A DNA stretch of 22,912 nucleotides from JBDRED01 sp043820025 [NCBI: Elusimicrobiota bacterium] (GTDB lineage Bacteria > RUG730 > JBDRED01): positions 1 through 22,912 of the forward strand of contig JBDRED010000036.1 of the NCBI GenBank assembly GCA_043820025.1, written 5' to 3'. The notes beneath the pieces were generated by a model that worked only from the letters and a program-made list of their open reading frames with translations, was not told the DNA's origin and searched no databases. Position numbers and translations under genes: made by a program. Numbering within the stretch: position 1 is the first letter of the stretch; every line of letters begins with the position of its first letter. Positions 6,862-16,958 of this stretch are shown piece by piece.

Positions 6862-9800
6862 TTAATTACGCAAAAGAAGCTGGGTTTGTATCCGGTTATT
6901 TCTGTTTTCACTGAGAAGACGGGCTGTGTCAGCAATAAAGATCACTATATCATTGAATTGCCCAAGATTTTCGGAGTCTGCGTATTCGCTAATCGATAAT
7001 CTGCCGGCGCAGATAATATTGACTCTGCCGTTTGTTTTGAGGCTTGCCCCATCATCTAAAATAATATCATTAAAATAGTATGTGCCCTTCTCTAAAATAA
7101 TAGAATCTCCATTGCTCAAGACAAAATTATTGACTCCATACAGCGGATTCTTTCCGTTATCTGTCTTAGGTATTTGATCATTATTGTTATTAGACATTAA
7201 AATTTCATAAACAGGCTTAGCCGCCAAAGCGCTATCATCGTCATAATCTCTATATACCATTCCAAAATTATTTTTGTCAATTAGTTCGCATGCCTTTGGC
7301 GCGATTCTATTTCCTATTATATCTTTTGTTTTATCATCTTTCGCGTTGCCTAAATCCCACACATATTGATCGCGCAATTCGTCATTCGGGCACAAAATCG
7401 CATAATCAGGTTTTCTGCCAACAATAATATCTAAGGTTTTCGTTTTTTCGACGTTATATGTATCCTTTACGCAATAATAGGAAAGCTTGTGCAAACCTTG
7501 CGGAATACTAAAAGCGCCCGTATATCTGATAAACCCGCAATCATCAATGCTGTATTCGCAGTATGATTCAGCTGAATCGTCATTTAAAATTTCGATTCTG
7601 ATTGAATTATCCAACGGTAGATAAACCTTATTGAATATCTCGATTTCATTACAATCATACGCAAGCCCGGATTTAGCCGGTATGCTGCTGCCAATAACAT
7701 TAAATACAGCTGTATACGAAGAAATATTTCCTGAATAATCCTTTGCCTCTAAAGTATATTGCCATTTTCCGGGATGAAGTATTTGAACAGGATTAAGTTT
7801 ATCGCCTTGCGCAACCTGCATAACAAAATTACCTGTCTCATAGTCATTAATATATGATTTAATCTCCAGATCATTATTTAAATTGTCATATACAGAATAA
7901 TTTACGATTATATCTTCCTTAAATGTAATGTAGTTATAATTATTTTGGGGCGATAAAACATTTATAGTTATAGTATTCTCAGGTAAAATATTATTATCGA
8001 ATTTTGCTTTTATAGTTTGATAATAGTACTGATTTTGAATATCATATATTAAAATATCAATTGTGTGTTCGCCGTCATAAAACAAGGTTGTGTCAAGTTT
8101 TAAATTCCAATCTAATCCATCCCTTTCCAAAACTTTTTTTCCATCAACATACACAAAAGTTTTTATTACAATATGATTTAAAATATTTCCTAATTTAATA
8201 TCAACCGTTCCGCTTAATATGCTGTTTGTCTTTGGTTCAGTAATTTCAAAACTAGGCCCGGTTCTATCAATATACCGAGCATAAAGCTTGTTTCCCTCTA
8301 AAAACCCCTCAACATCTGCGTGAAAAATCTCAAGATTCAAAACCGTTTCCGGAGTAACCGCCACATCAATATCTTTTATAAACTTTTTTCCGTCTGAAAT
8401 TGAAATACTCGCTTCTTCTAGCCAAGACCCTGAAACATCGCCGCCGGCAGTGACCCTCCATGCAAACATATTTCCTTGTTTTCTGACAATTATTTTATCC
8501 GTGAATGTTTCTGTTCCGGGTTTGTTATACGCGATAATTTTAATTGTATGCGTTGAGCTTTCAATACATGCCGATGAATCCCATTCATAACAATAAACAG
8601 GATCAGCATCGGTATTTAATAAAACATCATCCACATAAAATTCAACCTTTGAAAGCCTGCATTCATTGCTGACCTCAGCTAATATAAAAACCTTATCCGT
8701 TACAGGGCCATTATTATAAGGAGCTGTAATCTTAACATCCGGAATACTACATTCTGCCTTAGAAACTAATTTAATATTTTTTTCTATCTCCATAGATTTA
8801 TTTCCCGCAGTATCCTGAGCAGTAATCACTATTCTATATTCGCCGCTTGATGCAAGCGCTAAATTTGCGTCATACCCGCCCCAGCTGATATTATTTTGTC
8901 CGGATTTTTTTATGCCGGAAGCGTCATCCAATATTCTAATAACATGTCCGTAGATATCTTTAACCTTAATTTCTAAATTAGCGTCTTCATTTAAAAAATA
9001 GCTCATAAGAGCCGTATCATTATCCCCGTCGCCGTCCGGAGTAAATGTTTCTGAAATCAAACTCATTCCGCTTATAATCGGAGCCTTGCTGTCTAATACC
9101 ACTTCGATTTCATTCGAATATTTTCCTTTTAGTTCTTCATTTTTGTAATACCTAAGCTGGCGCGCTCTTATTTTATTTTTACCTTCGGCAAGTTTTATTT
9201 CATAACTAAAATTACCATTCGCATCAGCATAAACCGTGTTTATAAAATATTGGGAAATTATTTCGATCTTAGAATTCGGCTCTACTGCTTTACCCTCAAG
9301 AATTACGCTGTTTTTATTTGTTAATTTAATATTTTGTTTAATCTCAGGCACAGGAATGCTGTCCATCATTAAATAACTTGAGAATGAATTAATCGGAATT
9401 GTAAACTTATAAACCTTGACGGTTCCGCCGCCCTCTTTAGGAATATATTCAATTGTTTTGCTGACAGTATGCACATCATAAGGCTCAATGAATCCTTCAT
9501 CTTTCACATGATAAAGCGTTGCTTTTGACATTGTATCCTCGTTCATTTCGTCCTCTAAGAAACGCATTACAAACTGCGCTGTAGTCTTTAACCGGAGTCC
9601 GTGCGGTTTTAAATCATACACAGCTCCAATAGGCATTGGCATGCTTTCAGGTATTTTTATATCCGCCTCTGAAAATGAACGCGGAGTAACTGTAATAACA
9701 GTATCAGTGAAAACACTATATCCGGGGAAATCAATATACGCTTTATTGTATGGAGCGCAGACATAGGAATGCTTCCAATTATTCGCTTCTATTTTTTTAC

Positions 9801-12800
9801 CGATAACAGAGGTTATTTCTTTTTCGCTTGCGCCTGTATTATCCAGCATAACAACCTTTAATTTATATTCGCCATGCAGGCCCCTTACATCCCAATAACC
9901 TAATACTCCGTCGTATACCTGCTCATTTTTAGCGCAAATTAAGTTCCAGACAGTATCACCGGGTTTTTTGTAAAATATTGAATAACCTTTAAATCCATCG
10001 CCATAAGCAGAGCCTTTTATCTCTATAAATGTTTTTACCGGAACATCGCCTGTGGTAAGTTTTACGGAAAAATAATCAAAGGTGTCGTCATTCGCAATAG
10101 GCTCTGCGCTAAAATCAGATTTTATGCTCCCAATATGAAGAGAATCATTTACACTGCCGTCCGGATAATATGCCGCCACATTCCAGTTACTAATATTTGT
10201 GTAAATATTGTCCTTAGTTATAGAACCATCTCTCCAAAACATAGCTTTAACATCTTTCTGCTCCGGAGTAGTCTTTAAATATCCTGACGCGAAAAATATC
10301 GGAGCTGTTGACTCTTCTATAAAATAGTATGGATCCTTTGTATTATTAAATGGATAAATATCTTCTAATTGTCCATTATTCAGACGTAAATCATCATTTG
10401 AATTCCAGCTTTCTTCATTATTGGTCATTGCTTTTAATCTGTAATAATTATCTGCAAACCGGATATCAGCATTTACTTTTGAATTGTTAATAGAGCCGCT
10501 GACAATGCTAAATGGATTTTGATTATTTAATGCTGCATTCGACGGCACTGTAAACAGCGAGCACAAATTATCGCTTACATAAGGCCTAACCTTATTACAA
10601 CGCGCTGTTCCTACAAAAGGCAGCTGCGAGGCCTGTTCCCATGGTTTTTCAGATAAACCTCTTGCCTTTACAATATTCCCGCTTATCCAAGTAGAAACAT
10701 TTGAACTATTGTCAGAAATCGAGTATGACACATTGCTGATTGCGCCGCCATTTGGCGCAGGAGGATATGCATTAAATGCTGAAATAGTTCTATCGCCTTC
10801 TATTTTTGATATTCTGCCTGATCCACTAACTGTTTTTGAGCGTGTTGCAGTATTACTTACTGTAATGTTTCCTGTAACTGACCAAGAAAAAGTTACACCT
10901 GAAGGACCTCCTGTAGGCAGCCAATCACACACTCTGCTCCCAGTATAAGTATATATATCCTTATAAAGATAAACTCGCGCTTTAAACCCATTATTTCTTG
11001 TTTCTGTAATTTCTAATCCACCAATGGATCCCGACGCAGATAAACTTGGAGTAGGCGTGTTATTATAAGTTATTCCATAGTCAACATTAATTATTGACCA
11101 CCATTCCCTTAAAACTAAATAACGTCTACCATTGTATCTAATTATTTTTTTATCATACCTTTTTTCGCCGCCATCACCTCCGCCGCCTGAACCGGACTTT
11201 GAAACACTCTGCGAACTATACCACGTTTCTGTTCCTGTTCCTGTTACTGTCCAAGTAAAATCCTCATACGGATATTCCATGCCGCTTGCTTTTATACCGC
11301 ATGTAAATTCCTCATCCGGATAATGCAATCCTTCTGCCTGCGCTTTCCATAAACAATATGTTGATCCTTCAGATAATGCGTTTGCTTGAGGATAAATAAT
11401 ATCTACGCTTCCTGAACCAAGTCCAGCTCCTACTGAAACAATAATCGACGCTTCATCATAAGTTTTTGGATTATCAATTGATTCTGTCTTTAAAGTAAAT
11501 AAATACAAACCTCTTCTATCGCTCGACCATTCAATAGAACCATTATTAGATTCTGATCTTAAAATAACTGTTTCTTGACTAGAAGAAACATCTTTGACTG
11601 TAATTGTTGATATACCAATCTTTGATAAATCATAAGTAATTGTTACAGGCTCTGATATTTCAACAGATTCATTATTTGAATCAAAATTTAAAATACTAAT
11701 CTGCGCTCCGAGCTCTTTATTAATATGGACTTTTACTTCTTTTATATCCATGCCATACCCGTCATTATCTTTTGCAGTTATGCGTATCAAATATTCGCCG
11801 GTATCAACAAACCAGTTCCTGTAATTTCGCATATTCCAATCAAATACATATTCATTTATCCCTCCGGAATTCGGATACACAAATGTTTCATGACGAAGCA
11901 CCTCATTATTTTTTGTATTAATTATATCAATATTAACAGTTGTGTCATTACCGCCGGATACAAGATTGAAAATGACAGGAACTGTCTCTGCGCCTTCTGC
12001 AATTGTATAAAAATTATTTATAACAGGATTGGTTATTGATATAAATGGCGAAGTAGCGTCTTCCTCATTGGAATTTACCACAATAATGCGCGAGTCAAAA
12101 CTATAATCTCCGGAATTATCTTCAGCTGTCAAAAGTATTGCGCATGTAGTTCCATCCGCAATACCTGAAATATCGAAATAGCCTAATTCTCCGTCGTAAA
12201 CTGACCGCAAACTTAAATATTGATCATCTTTTGATTGATTTATTACAGGAATAGTAATTGGATGCCAATAAACCTGCGACGGACTTTTTGGATCATTATC
12301 TCCATCCCAGCTGGTTATCTCTCCCTGCCTCCACCACAGCCTGTAGCCTTTAAAATCATTTGTATTTTCCATGCCCGGATCCAGCGCATTGCCTTTGATT
12401 ATTACTGTACTGCTCACTACACTATAATCATCCATTGGGAAAAATATCTCTGCAGGTATATGATTTTTAATAACTGATGTTTCAGAAACAGCTTCATTCT
12501 CCAGCCAATCCAAAGTTTTAATCTGAATAGTATACGCGCCGCTTTCAGCAGGTTCTCCATACATGTCATTACCGTCCCAAATATAATTTTCATTAGCATA
12601 TCCATAAGGATCTTTATAAAACCGTATTGTTCTTCTTCTTTGATCTATTATTCGAATTTCTGTTTCAGCAAACTCTGTAAGTTTATAAAAAATATACAAC
12701 GGTTCATTGTCTCCTATGATTGTATTACTTATTGAAAGATCCAAAATATACGACGGAGTCCTATCTATTTCAAATGCGCCTATAATATATTCTTCCGTAT

Positions 12801-15800
12801 TACCAACATTATCAACAAGCTTAATAGATACTTCATATTCGCCGTCAGGAACATTTATACCTTTTTCATCATTAGCATCCCATATAGATTGATAATTTTC
12901 AAACACGCCATTTTCTCTATCATATTGTTTAGTGAAAACAATCGGCTTTGAGAGCCTTGAAGAAATAAATGAAATCTCAGCGTTTATCAATGGCGAATAG
13001 TTTTCTGATAAAGCGCCTGAAATAGTAACATTTGAATCCTTTAATGAAAATGAATCAGGACTTTTATGCTTACCCGGTGTTATTTTAAGATCAACGCCGC
13101 TTATTTCAGGAGCATGCGTATCAACAATAATTACTCCTTGTTTTTCAGCCCAATTATTTGCGCCGTCTCTAGCCTTAATTTTATAAGCATATTCTCCGTC
13201 ATTAACCTTATTCCCGCTTGAATTATCTCCGTTCCAGCTGATAATCTTTGTTTCAGGAACATCAGTCTCTGCAGAATAAATTGTGTTTATTAAATTATTT
13301 GCCAAGTCATAAATACTTAAATTAACATCCTTAATGCCGCTAAAGTTTTCATTTATTAAAAACTGAAATGTTGCCGACCGGCCAAGCGCATAGGAAAATG
13401 CTTCGTTAATAACGCGCATATCAATCTGCGGAGGTGTTACATCAAATATAAAAGGTTTAACTTTAGGACTTTGATTTTCAATTACTAATCTGCCTTCAAT
13501 TGTATTATCATTAGGAGAACTTGTGTATTGTATCCACGTTTTTATCTCAGGATTATTATCATAATCCTCGTTTGGATATGGAGACATAATACGAATATTT
13601 TCAAAAACAGATTTTTCTATATCACATAACCAGCCATTATTTTCTGTTAAACCGTCTTCAACTTTCTTTGGCAGTTCAATACTAAAATCTTTATAAATAA
13701 TATCATTTCTTTTTGTTATATACTTATCGTTAAAAATATCTTTATTGTTATAAAATCTATTTGCAGAATAACTCGAATAATCATTTATTATTCTTAAATA
13801 CTCGTTCTCGTCTATAGGATAATTATTTGAAACATATTTACCTTCATTATCCACTTTAAATCCCTTAACTATATCATCATTATTTTTTATAATATTAAAA
13901 TATTTTAGGTCTACCGGATCTGAATATTTCATAGAAAATGTAAAATACGCTCTATCATACCTATCAAAGTTTTTATAATAACCGCCTGAGACATAAACGC
14001 CTTCTCCTTTTTTAACAGCATCTACTCTATCTCCGCACTTCCCCCAAAACCTATCCCAGCCTGATCCAATATCATGAGAAGATCCTCCAATATTAACAGT
14101 CATCATATCTCCAAATAAATGCCACTCCTCATAATCTACCCATGAATAAATATCTTGATCAAAATTAGGATAAACAGTTTTTGTAAACATATGGGATCCA
14201 TCCCTTGTATAAGCCTGCGCTTTATAATTTAAAGTAACATCACAGTTCGCTCTTAAAAACCATTTAACAGGCTGACTCTCTGAATTTGCTTTGACTTTAT
14301 ATTTTGCGTCTATAGCGTTAATTTTAAAAACATATTCTCCGTCTGGAATTGCATGCCCATTATATTTGCCATCCCAATTAAAAGTTATATCATTCCCGGA
14401 AATAGACAGCCCCGGATCTCCGGTAGATTTATCTATTGTAAATATTGTTTCACCTTCAATATCGCTTATTCGATTTGTATTACTTAGAACAATACTCATA
14501 GAACTTATTTTCGCTGAAACATGACACTTAAAATTTAAAGCGCTGCTATTTGAATTATAAATATCTGCAGAACATGATACTGCAGTTATTGCAATTGGAA
14601 GCACATCTTCAACAGTAAAAGACCAGGTATAATCCGGCATAGTATTCCCTGATAAATCTTTTATACCTTTTAAATTGCAAGTGTAAACTGTATTAGGCGC
14701 GAGCTGTTCTGACGCGCTAATAAAAAATTCAATGCTATTATCAAAGGCATTAATATTTCCATGCAAAGTTTTGTAAGAATTTTCTTCATAATATTGTATC
14801 AATAAAGTGTTATTGTTAATACTTGTCCTATCGACTGCCTCGTTAAAAGATACTTTTATAACTCTTGTATTTGTTTCAACGCCTTCTTTATTAGGCGCAG
14901 GATCCGGATATGGAACTGGCGGGGTATTATCGAGTACAACATCGAATGAATACGGATTATTTTCAGGCTGTTCATACGGATAAGGCAGTGTAATTCCATT
15001 TCCATCTGTGTCTTCAGCGTAGAAATAATACTTTACAGTTCCGGGCTGCTGGCCCGGGATATTAACATCATAATAATCATTTTCACTTCTTAGCATTTCC
15101 AATGCGCGCCATAATGAGTCATTAGTTCCTTTATAAATTAAATCAACTTTTTTTACCCCGCCTGCTGATCCATCCTTTTTGTAATCAACTACATTCGCGC
15201 CAATTTTTATTGCATGATTATTTGTCTGCGCTTTTAAAATATCCGGCGTTATAATAGGCGCTGCATTAGGATTAATGAGAGTCATACTATTTATATTAAT
15301 TTCTGTCTCTGAACCTTGGCTTATCAAGACATATTCATTTTTAATAGGAATATATTCATTTTTTGAAAAATAAATATTATATAAACCATTCGGCGCTCTT
15401 ATTGAATAATAACCGCTTGCATTTGTAACAGTTGAATAATTATGATTAGTATCGTTGATCGGAACAATTATTACATTTACGCCTTCGAGAACATTCCCAT
15501 TTTGATCTTTTACTGTCCCGTAAATTCGCGCATCAAATGGAGTTAATATAATATCTTTCCCGGTTGACTGCAGAGCAGTAATAGTAACATCTCCATAATA
15601 AGTCTGATGTTCGGAATCTTCAATCTTATATGAATAATTTCCTTTTGGTAGATCAATAGAAAATACTCCGTCAGTAATTGTCACTTCCGTATTTATAAAA
15701 GAGTTTTCAATCTTAATCAGAGCTCCATTTATATTTTCATTTGTTATTGAATCTTTAACTGTAGCGTAAAATGTGCCGATAATCTGAGCGTATAAATTAC

Positions 15801-16941
15801 TCGCATTATCAAGAAAGAATTTTATTAATCCTGCTGAATATCCAATGGCTTGAGATATTATTTTAAATGATTGATGAGGAGTAGCAGTATAATATTCCAT
15901 CCCGGCCCATAGTTTAGCAAGCGGAAAGATCTGAACATTTCGCGTCCATTGCTTACTGCTTTGATCATAATATTTAGTAGGGCATATTGCCTCCGGCTTT
16001 TCAAAATAAAATTGAGTCATGCCGGTTAATGAGGATGCTCCACTGTCTACTAAACTTTTATAATTATCCCACTTTTTTCCATCTTTTATAGGCCACCAAT
16101 CGTCAGAATATAGTGTCTTTTCATAATAATAATTTTGTGAACCATTAGTTAGTACCCAGTACTCATCGAGAGAATTTTTAATATATTTTATTTCAAAATT
16201 GGAAAACTTAGATCCATATTGATCAACATCAGGCATAAACATATTTGTCATATCAACGCCTATTACAGGTGTTGTTGTGCTCTTTTTTAGATCTCCAAAT
16301 ACTTTTACGGCATAATAAGTTTTATCTGCCATTTCTTTAATAAAATCATCATAATTCAATGAAGAAGAGCCATATACACTGCCGGCAGGCTGGAGAATAT
16401 TTGCTGTTTTAATAATATTTTCATCATCTTCAAGATGATTTTGTATCCAAGTTTCATATCCCTCTTCTTCAAAAGCATGTTGATCCAGGTAAACATGCGG
16501 AACAGCCGCTGAATCTTGTAATAAATGAACAACTCTTCCTAATTTGTAAAAAGCATTATCCTTATTGCCTTTCACATACTGCCAGAGCGCTGCATTCCAA
16601 ATATCCCCGGCATATTCAATAGACGGCCTGCATGCAGTATCCCTAAAACCTTCGCCTGTAACAGGATTATAAAAATGATTACGCCACGAAAATCCAGGTA
16701 TCTCTCCAACGTCAAATGAATTACTATTATCCTCATCATGAGAACCTTTAGTTAAAAACTTCATCGCTGTTTTATCGCCGTATGTATTATAATATTGGCC
16801 GAGTATGCTATATCCGCCGCTTACGCACATATCTCCTGCTTTAGCAGTCAAAAAATACGGGTGCGTATTTTTCGCGTCATAGGAATAGATACTGCTTGAT
16901 AAAAGTAAGAGCGCTGTTATCGTGAGATTAATTTTTTTCAT
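6862..16941 (-). CDS. Giant secreted protein: zinc-dependent phospholipase C-like domain plus Ig-type repeats
   Basis: About 3359 residues from the ATG at 16941, chosen because MKKINLTITALLLLSSSIYS is a clean signal peptide; an in-frame GTG at 16968 would add nine residues and overlap the previous stop. The N-terminal region (about 16880-15800) resembles the Zn-dependent phospholipase C/S1-P1 fold: HPYF, GSHDED, WRNHFYNP and HLLQDSAAVPHV supply the His/Asp ligands. Next come two carboxypeptidase-regulatory-like modules (about 15790-15290), a Big_5-like domain (DNTPP to WSFTVED, about 14925-14600) and several FlgD-like units (W-DG..-DGEY.y.I.A.D). Two FKGY/DGxLGY modules, a Gly-rich linker near 11200, a ZU5-like domain (about 9750-9360), a glucodextranase-B-like Ig unit, and a FTPDGDGDND FlgD-like unit follow. 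The C-terminus (GTYYFNDIILDDGASLKTNG, about 7230-6862) resembles DUF7305 cut short. It is the last cassette gene, probably surface-exposed; substrate unknown. Confidence 0.85.
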   Translation of the reverse strand: MKKINLTITALLLLSSSIYSYDAKNTHPYFLTAKAGDMCVSGGYSILGQYYNTYGDKTAMKFLTKGSHDEDNSNSFDVGEIPGFSWRNHFYNPVTGEGFRDTACRPSIEYAGDIWNAALWQYVKGNKDNAFYKLGRVVHLLQDSAAVPHVYLDQHAFEEEGYETWIQNHLEDDENIIKTANILQPAGSVYGSSSLNYDDFIKEMADKTYYAVKVFGDLKKSTTTPVIGVDMTNMFMPDVDQYGSKFSNFEIKYIKNSLDEYWVLTNGSQNYYYEKTLYSDDWWPIKDGKKWDNYKSLVDSGASSLTGMTQFYFEKPEAICPTKYYDQSSKQWTRNVQIFPLAKLWAGMEYYTATPHQSFKIISQAIGYSAGLIKFFLDNASNLYAQIIGTFYATVKDSITNENINGALIKIENSFINTEVTITDGVFSIDLPKGNYSYKIEDSEHQTYYGDVTITALQSTGKDIILTPFDARIYGTVKDQNGNVLEGVNVIIVPINDTNHNYSTVTNASGYYSIRAPNGLYNIYFSKNEYIPIKNEYVLISQGSETEININSMTLINPNAAPIITPDILKAQTNNHAIKIGANVVDYKKDGSAGGVKKVDLIYKGTNDSLWRALEMLRSENDYYDVNIPGQQPGTVKYYFYAEDTDGNGITLPYPYEQPENNPYSFDVVLDNTPPVPYPDPAPNKEGVETNTRVIKVSFNEAVDRTSINNNTLLIQYYEENSYKTLHGNINAFDNSIEFFISASEQLAPNTVYTCNLKGIKDLSGNTMPDYTWSFTVEDVLPIAITAVSCSADIYNSNSSALNFKCHVSAKISSMSIVLSNTNRISDIEGETIFTIDKSTGDPGLSISGNDITFNWDGKYNGHAIPDGEYVFKINAIDAKYKVKANSESQPVKWFLRANCDVTLNYKAQAYTRDGSHMFTKTVYPNFDQDIYSWVDYEEWHLFGDMMTVNIGGSSHDIGSGWDRFWGKCGDRVDAVKKGEGVYVSGGYYKNFDRYDRAYFTFSMKYSDPVDLKYFNIIKNNDDIVKGFKVDNEGKYVSNNYPIDENEYLRIINDYSSYSANRFYNNKDIFNDKYITKRNDIIYKDFSIELPKKVEDGLTENNGWLCDIEKSVFENIRIMSPYPNEDYDNNPEIKTWIQYTSSPNDNTIEGRLVIENQSPKVKPFIFDVTPPQIDMRVINEAFSYALGRSATFQFLINENFSGIKDVNLSIYDLANNLINTIYSAETDVPETKIISWNGDNSSGNKVNDGEYAYKIKARDGANNWAEKQGVIIVDTHAPEISGVDLKITPGKHKSPDSFSLKDSNVTISGALSENYSPLINAEISFISSRLSKPIVFTKQYDRENGVFENYQSIWDANDEKGINVPDGEYEVSIKLVDNVGNTEEYIIGAFEIDRTPSYILDLSISNTIIGDNEPLYIFYKLTEFAETEIRIIDQRRRTIRFYKDPYGYANENYIWDGNDMYGEPAESGAYTIQIKTLDWLENEAVSETSVIKNHIPAEIFFPMDDYSVVSSTVIIKGNALDPGMENTNDFKGYRLWWRQGEITSWDGDNDPKSPSQVYWHPITIPVINQSKDDQYLSLRSVYDGELGYFDISGIADGTTCAILLTAEDNSGDYSFDSRIIVVNSNEEDATSPFISITNPVINNFYTIAEGAETVPVIFNLVSGGNDTTVNIDIINTKNNEVLRHETFVYPNSGGINEYVFDWNMRNYRNWFVDTGEYLIRITAKDNDGYGMDIKEVKVHINKELGAQISILNFDSNNESVEISEPVTITYDLSKIGISTITVKDVSSSQETVILRSESNNGSIEWSSDRRGLYLFTLKTESIDNPKTYDEASIIVSVGAGLGSGSVDIIYPQANALSEGSTYCLWKAQAEGLHYPDEEFTCGIKASGMEYPYEDFTWTVTGTGTETWYSSQSVSKSGSGGGGDGGEKRYDKKIIRYNGRRYLVLREWWSIINVDYGITYNNTPTPSLSASGSIGGLEITETRNNGFKARVYLYKDIYTYTGSRVCDWLPTGGPSGVTFSWSVTGNITVSNTATRSKTVSGSGRISKIEGDRTISAFNAYPPAPNGGAISNVSYSISDNSSNVSTWISGNIVKARGLSEKPWEQASQLPFVGTARCNKVRPYVSDNLCSLFTVPSNAALNNQNPFSIVSGSINNSKVNADIRFADNYYRLKAMTNNEESWNSNDDLRLNNGQLEDIYPFNNTKDPYYFIEESTAPIFFASGYLKTTPEQKDVKAMFWRDGSITKDNIYTNISNWNVAAYYPDGSVNDSLHIGSIKSDFSAEPIANDDTFDYFSVKLTTGDVPVKTFIEIKGSAYGDGFKGYSIFYKKPGDTVWNLICAKNEQVYDGVLGYWDVRGLHGEYKLKVVMLDNTGASEKEITSVIGKKIEANNWKHSYVCAPYNKAYIDFPGYSVFTDTVITVTPRSFSEADIKIPESMPMPIGAVYDLKPHGLRLKTTAQFVMRFLEDEMNEDTMSKATLYHVKDEGFIEPYDVHTVSKTIEYIPKEGGGTVKVYKFTIPINSFSSYLMMDSIPVPEIKQNIKLTNKNSVILEGKAVEPNSKIEIISQYFINTVYADANGNFSYEIKLAEGKNKIRARQLRYYKNEELKGKYSNEIEVVLDSKAPIISGMSLISETFTPDGDGDNDTALMSYFLNEDANLEIKVKDIYGHVIRILDDASGIKKSGQNNISWGGYDANLALASSGEYRIVITAQDTAGNKSMEIEKNIKLVSKAECSIPDVKITAPYNNGPVTDKVFILAEVSNECRLSKVEFYVDDVLLNTDADPVYCYEWDSSACIESSTHTIKIIAYNKPGTETFTDKIIVRKQGNMFAWRVTAGGDVSGSWLEEASISISDGKKFIKDIDVAVTPETVLNLEIFHADVEGFLEGNKLYARYIDRTGPSFEITEPKTNSILSGTVDIKLGNILNHIVIKTFVYVDGKKVLERDGLDWNLKLDTTLFYDGEHTIDILIYDIQNQYYYQTIKAKFDNNILPENTITINVLSPQNNYNYITFKEDIIVNYSVYDNLNNDLEIKSYINDYETGNFVMQVAQGDKLNPVQILHPGKWQYTLEAKDYSGNISSYTAVFNVIGSSIPAKSGLAYDCNEIEIFNKVYLPLDNSIRIEILNDDSAESYCEYSIDDCGFIRYTGAFSIPQGLHKLSYYCVKDTYNVEKTKTLDIIVGRKPDYAILCPNDELRDQYVWDLGNAKDDKTKDIIGNRIAPKACELIDKNNFGMVYRDYDDDSALAAKPVYEILMSNNNNDQIPKTDNGKNPLYGVNNFVLSNGDSIILEKGTYYFNDIILDDGASLKTNGRVNIICAGRLSISEYADSENLGQFNDIVIFIADTARLLSENRNNRIQTQLLLRN
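9790..10040 (-). repeat. Protein-level repeat: FKGY/DGxLGY module, copy B of the giant
   Basis: This segment encodes KGSAYGDGFKGYSIFY, then VYDGVLGYWDVRGL and GEYKLKVVMLDNTG. The same order of motifs, diverged at DNA level, is encoded at 12070-12420. Each is probably one beta-sandwich domain, of about 85 residues here and longer in the other copy, duplicated within the giant protein. Confidence 0.6.
12070..12420 (-). repeat. Protein-level repeat: FKGY/DGxLGY module, copy A of the giant
   Basis: Encodes KGNALDPGMENTNDFKGYRL, then VYDGELGYFDISGI and AILLTAEDNSGD. It matches copy B at 9790-10040 in motif order but contains a longer loop (SWDGDNDPKSPSQVYWHPIT). The two copies are old, with no obvious DNA identity. 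Confidence 0.6.
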
Positions 16942-16958
16942 AATTTTTACTCTTTTTT

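Noticed and set aside
6736-6999. Plus-strand ORF across the terminator and the end of the giant gene
   Set aside because: It reads through the intrinsic terminator and the coding end of the giant on the other strand, and its product resembles no family I know.
10880-10895. aaagttacac, a second match to the ECF -35 motif
   Set aside because: It lies in the middle of the giant gene with no promoter-like -10 or gene start beyond it; likely chance.
12417-12605. Minus-strand ORF of 62 codons inside the giant gene
   Set aside because: It is in a different frame of the same strand, fully covered by a continuous Ig-repeat frame, and has no separate ribosome site I can support.
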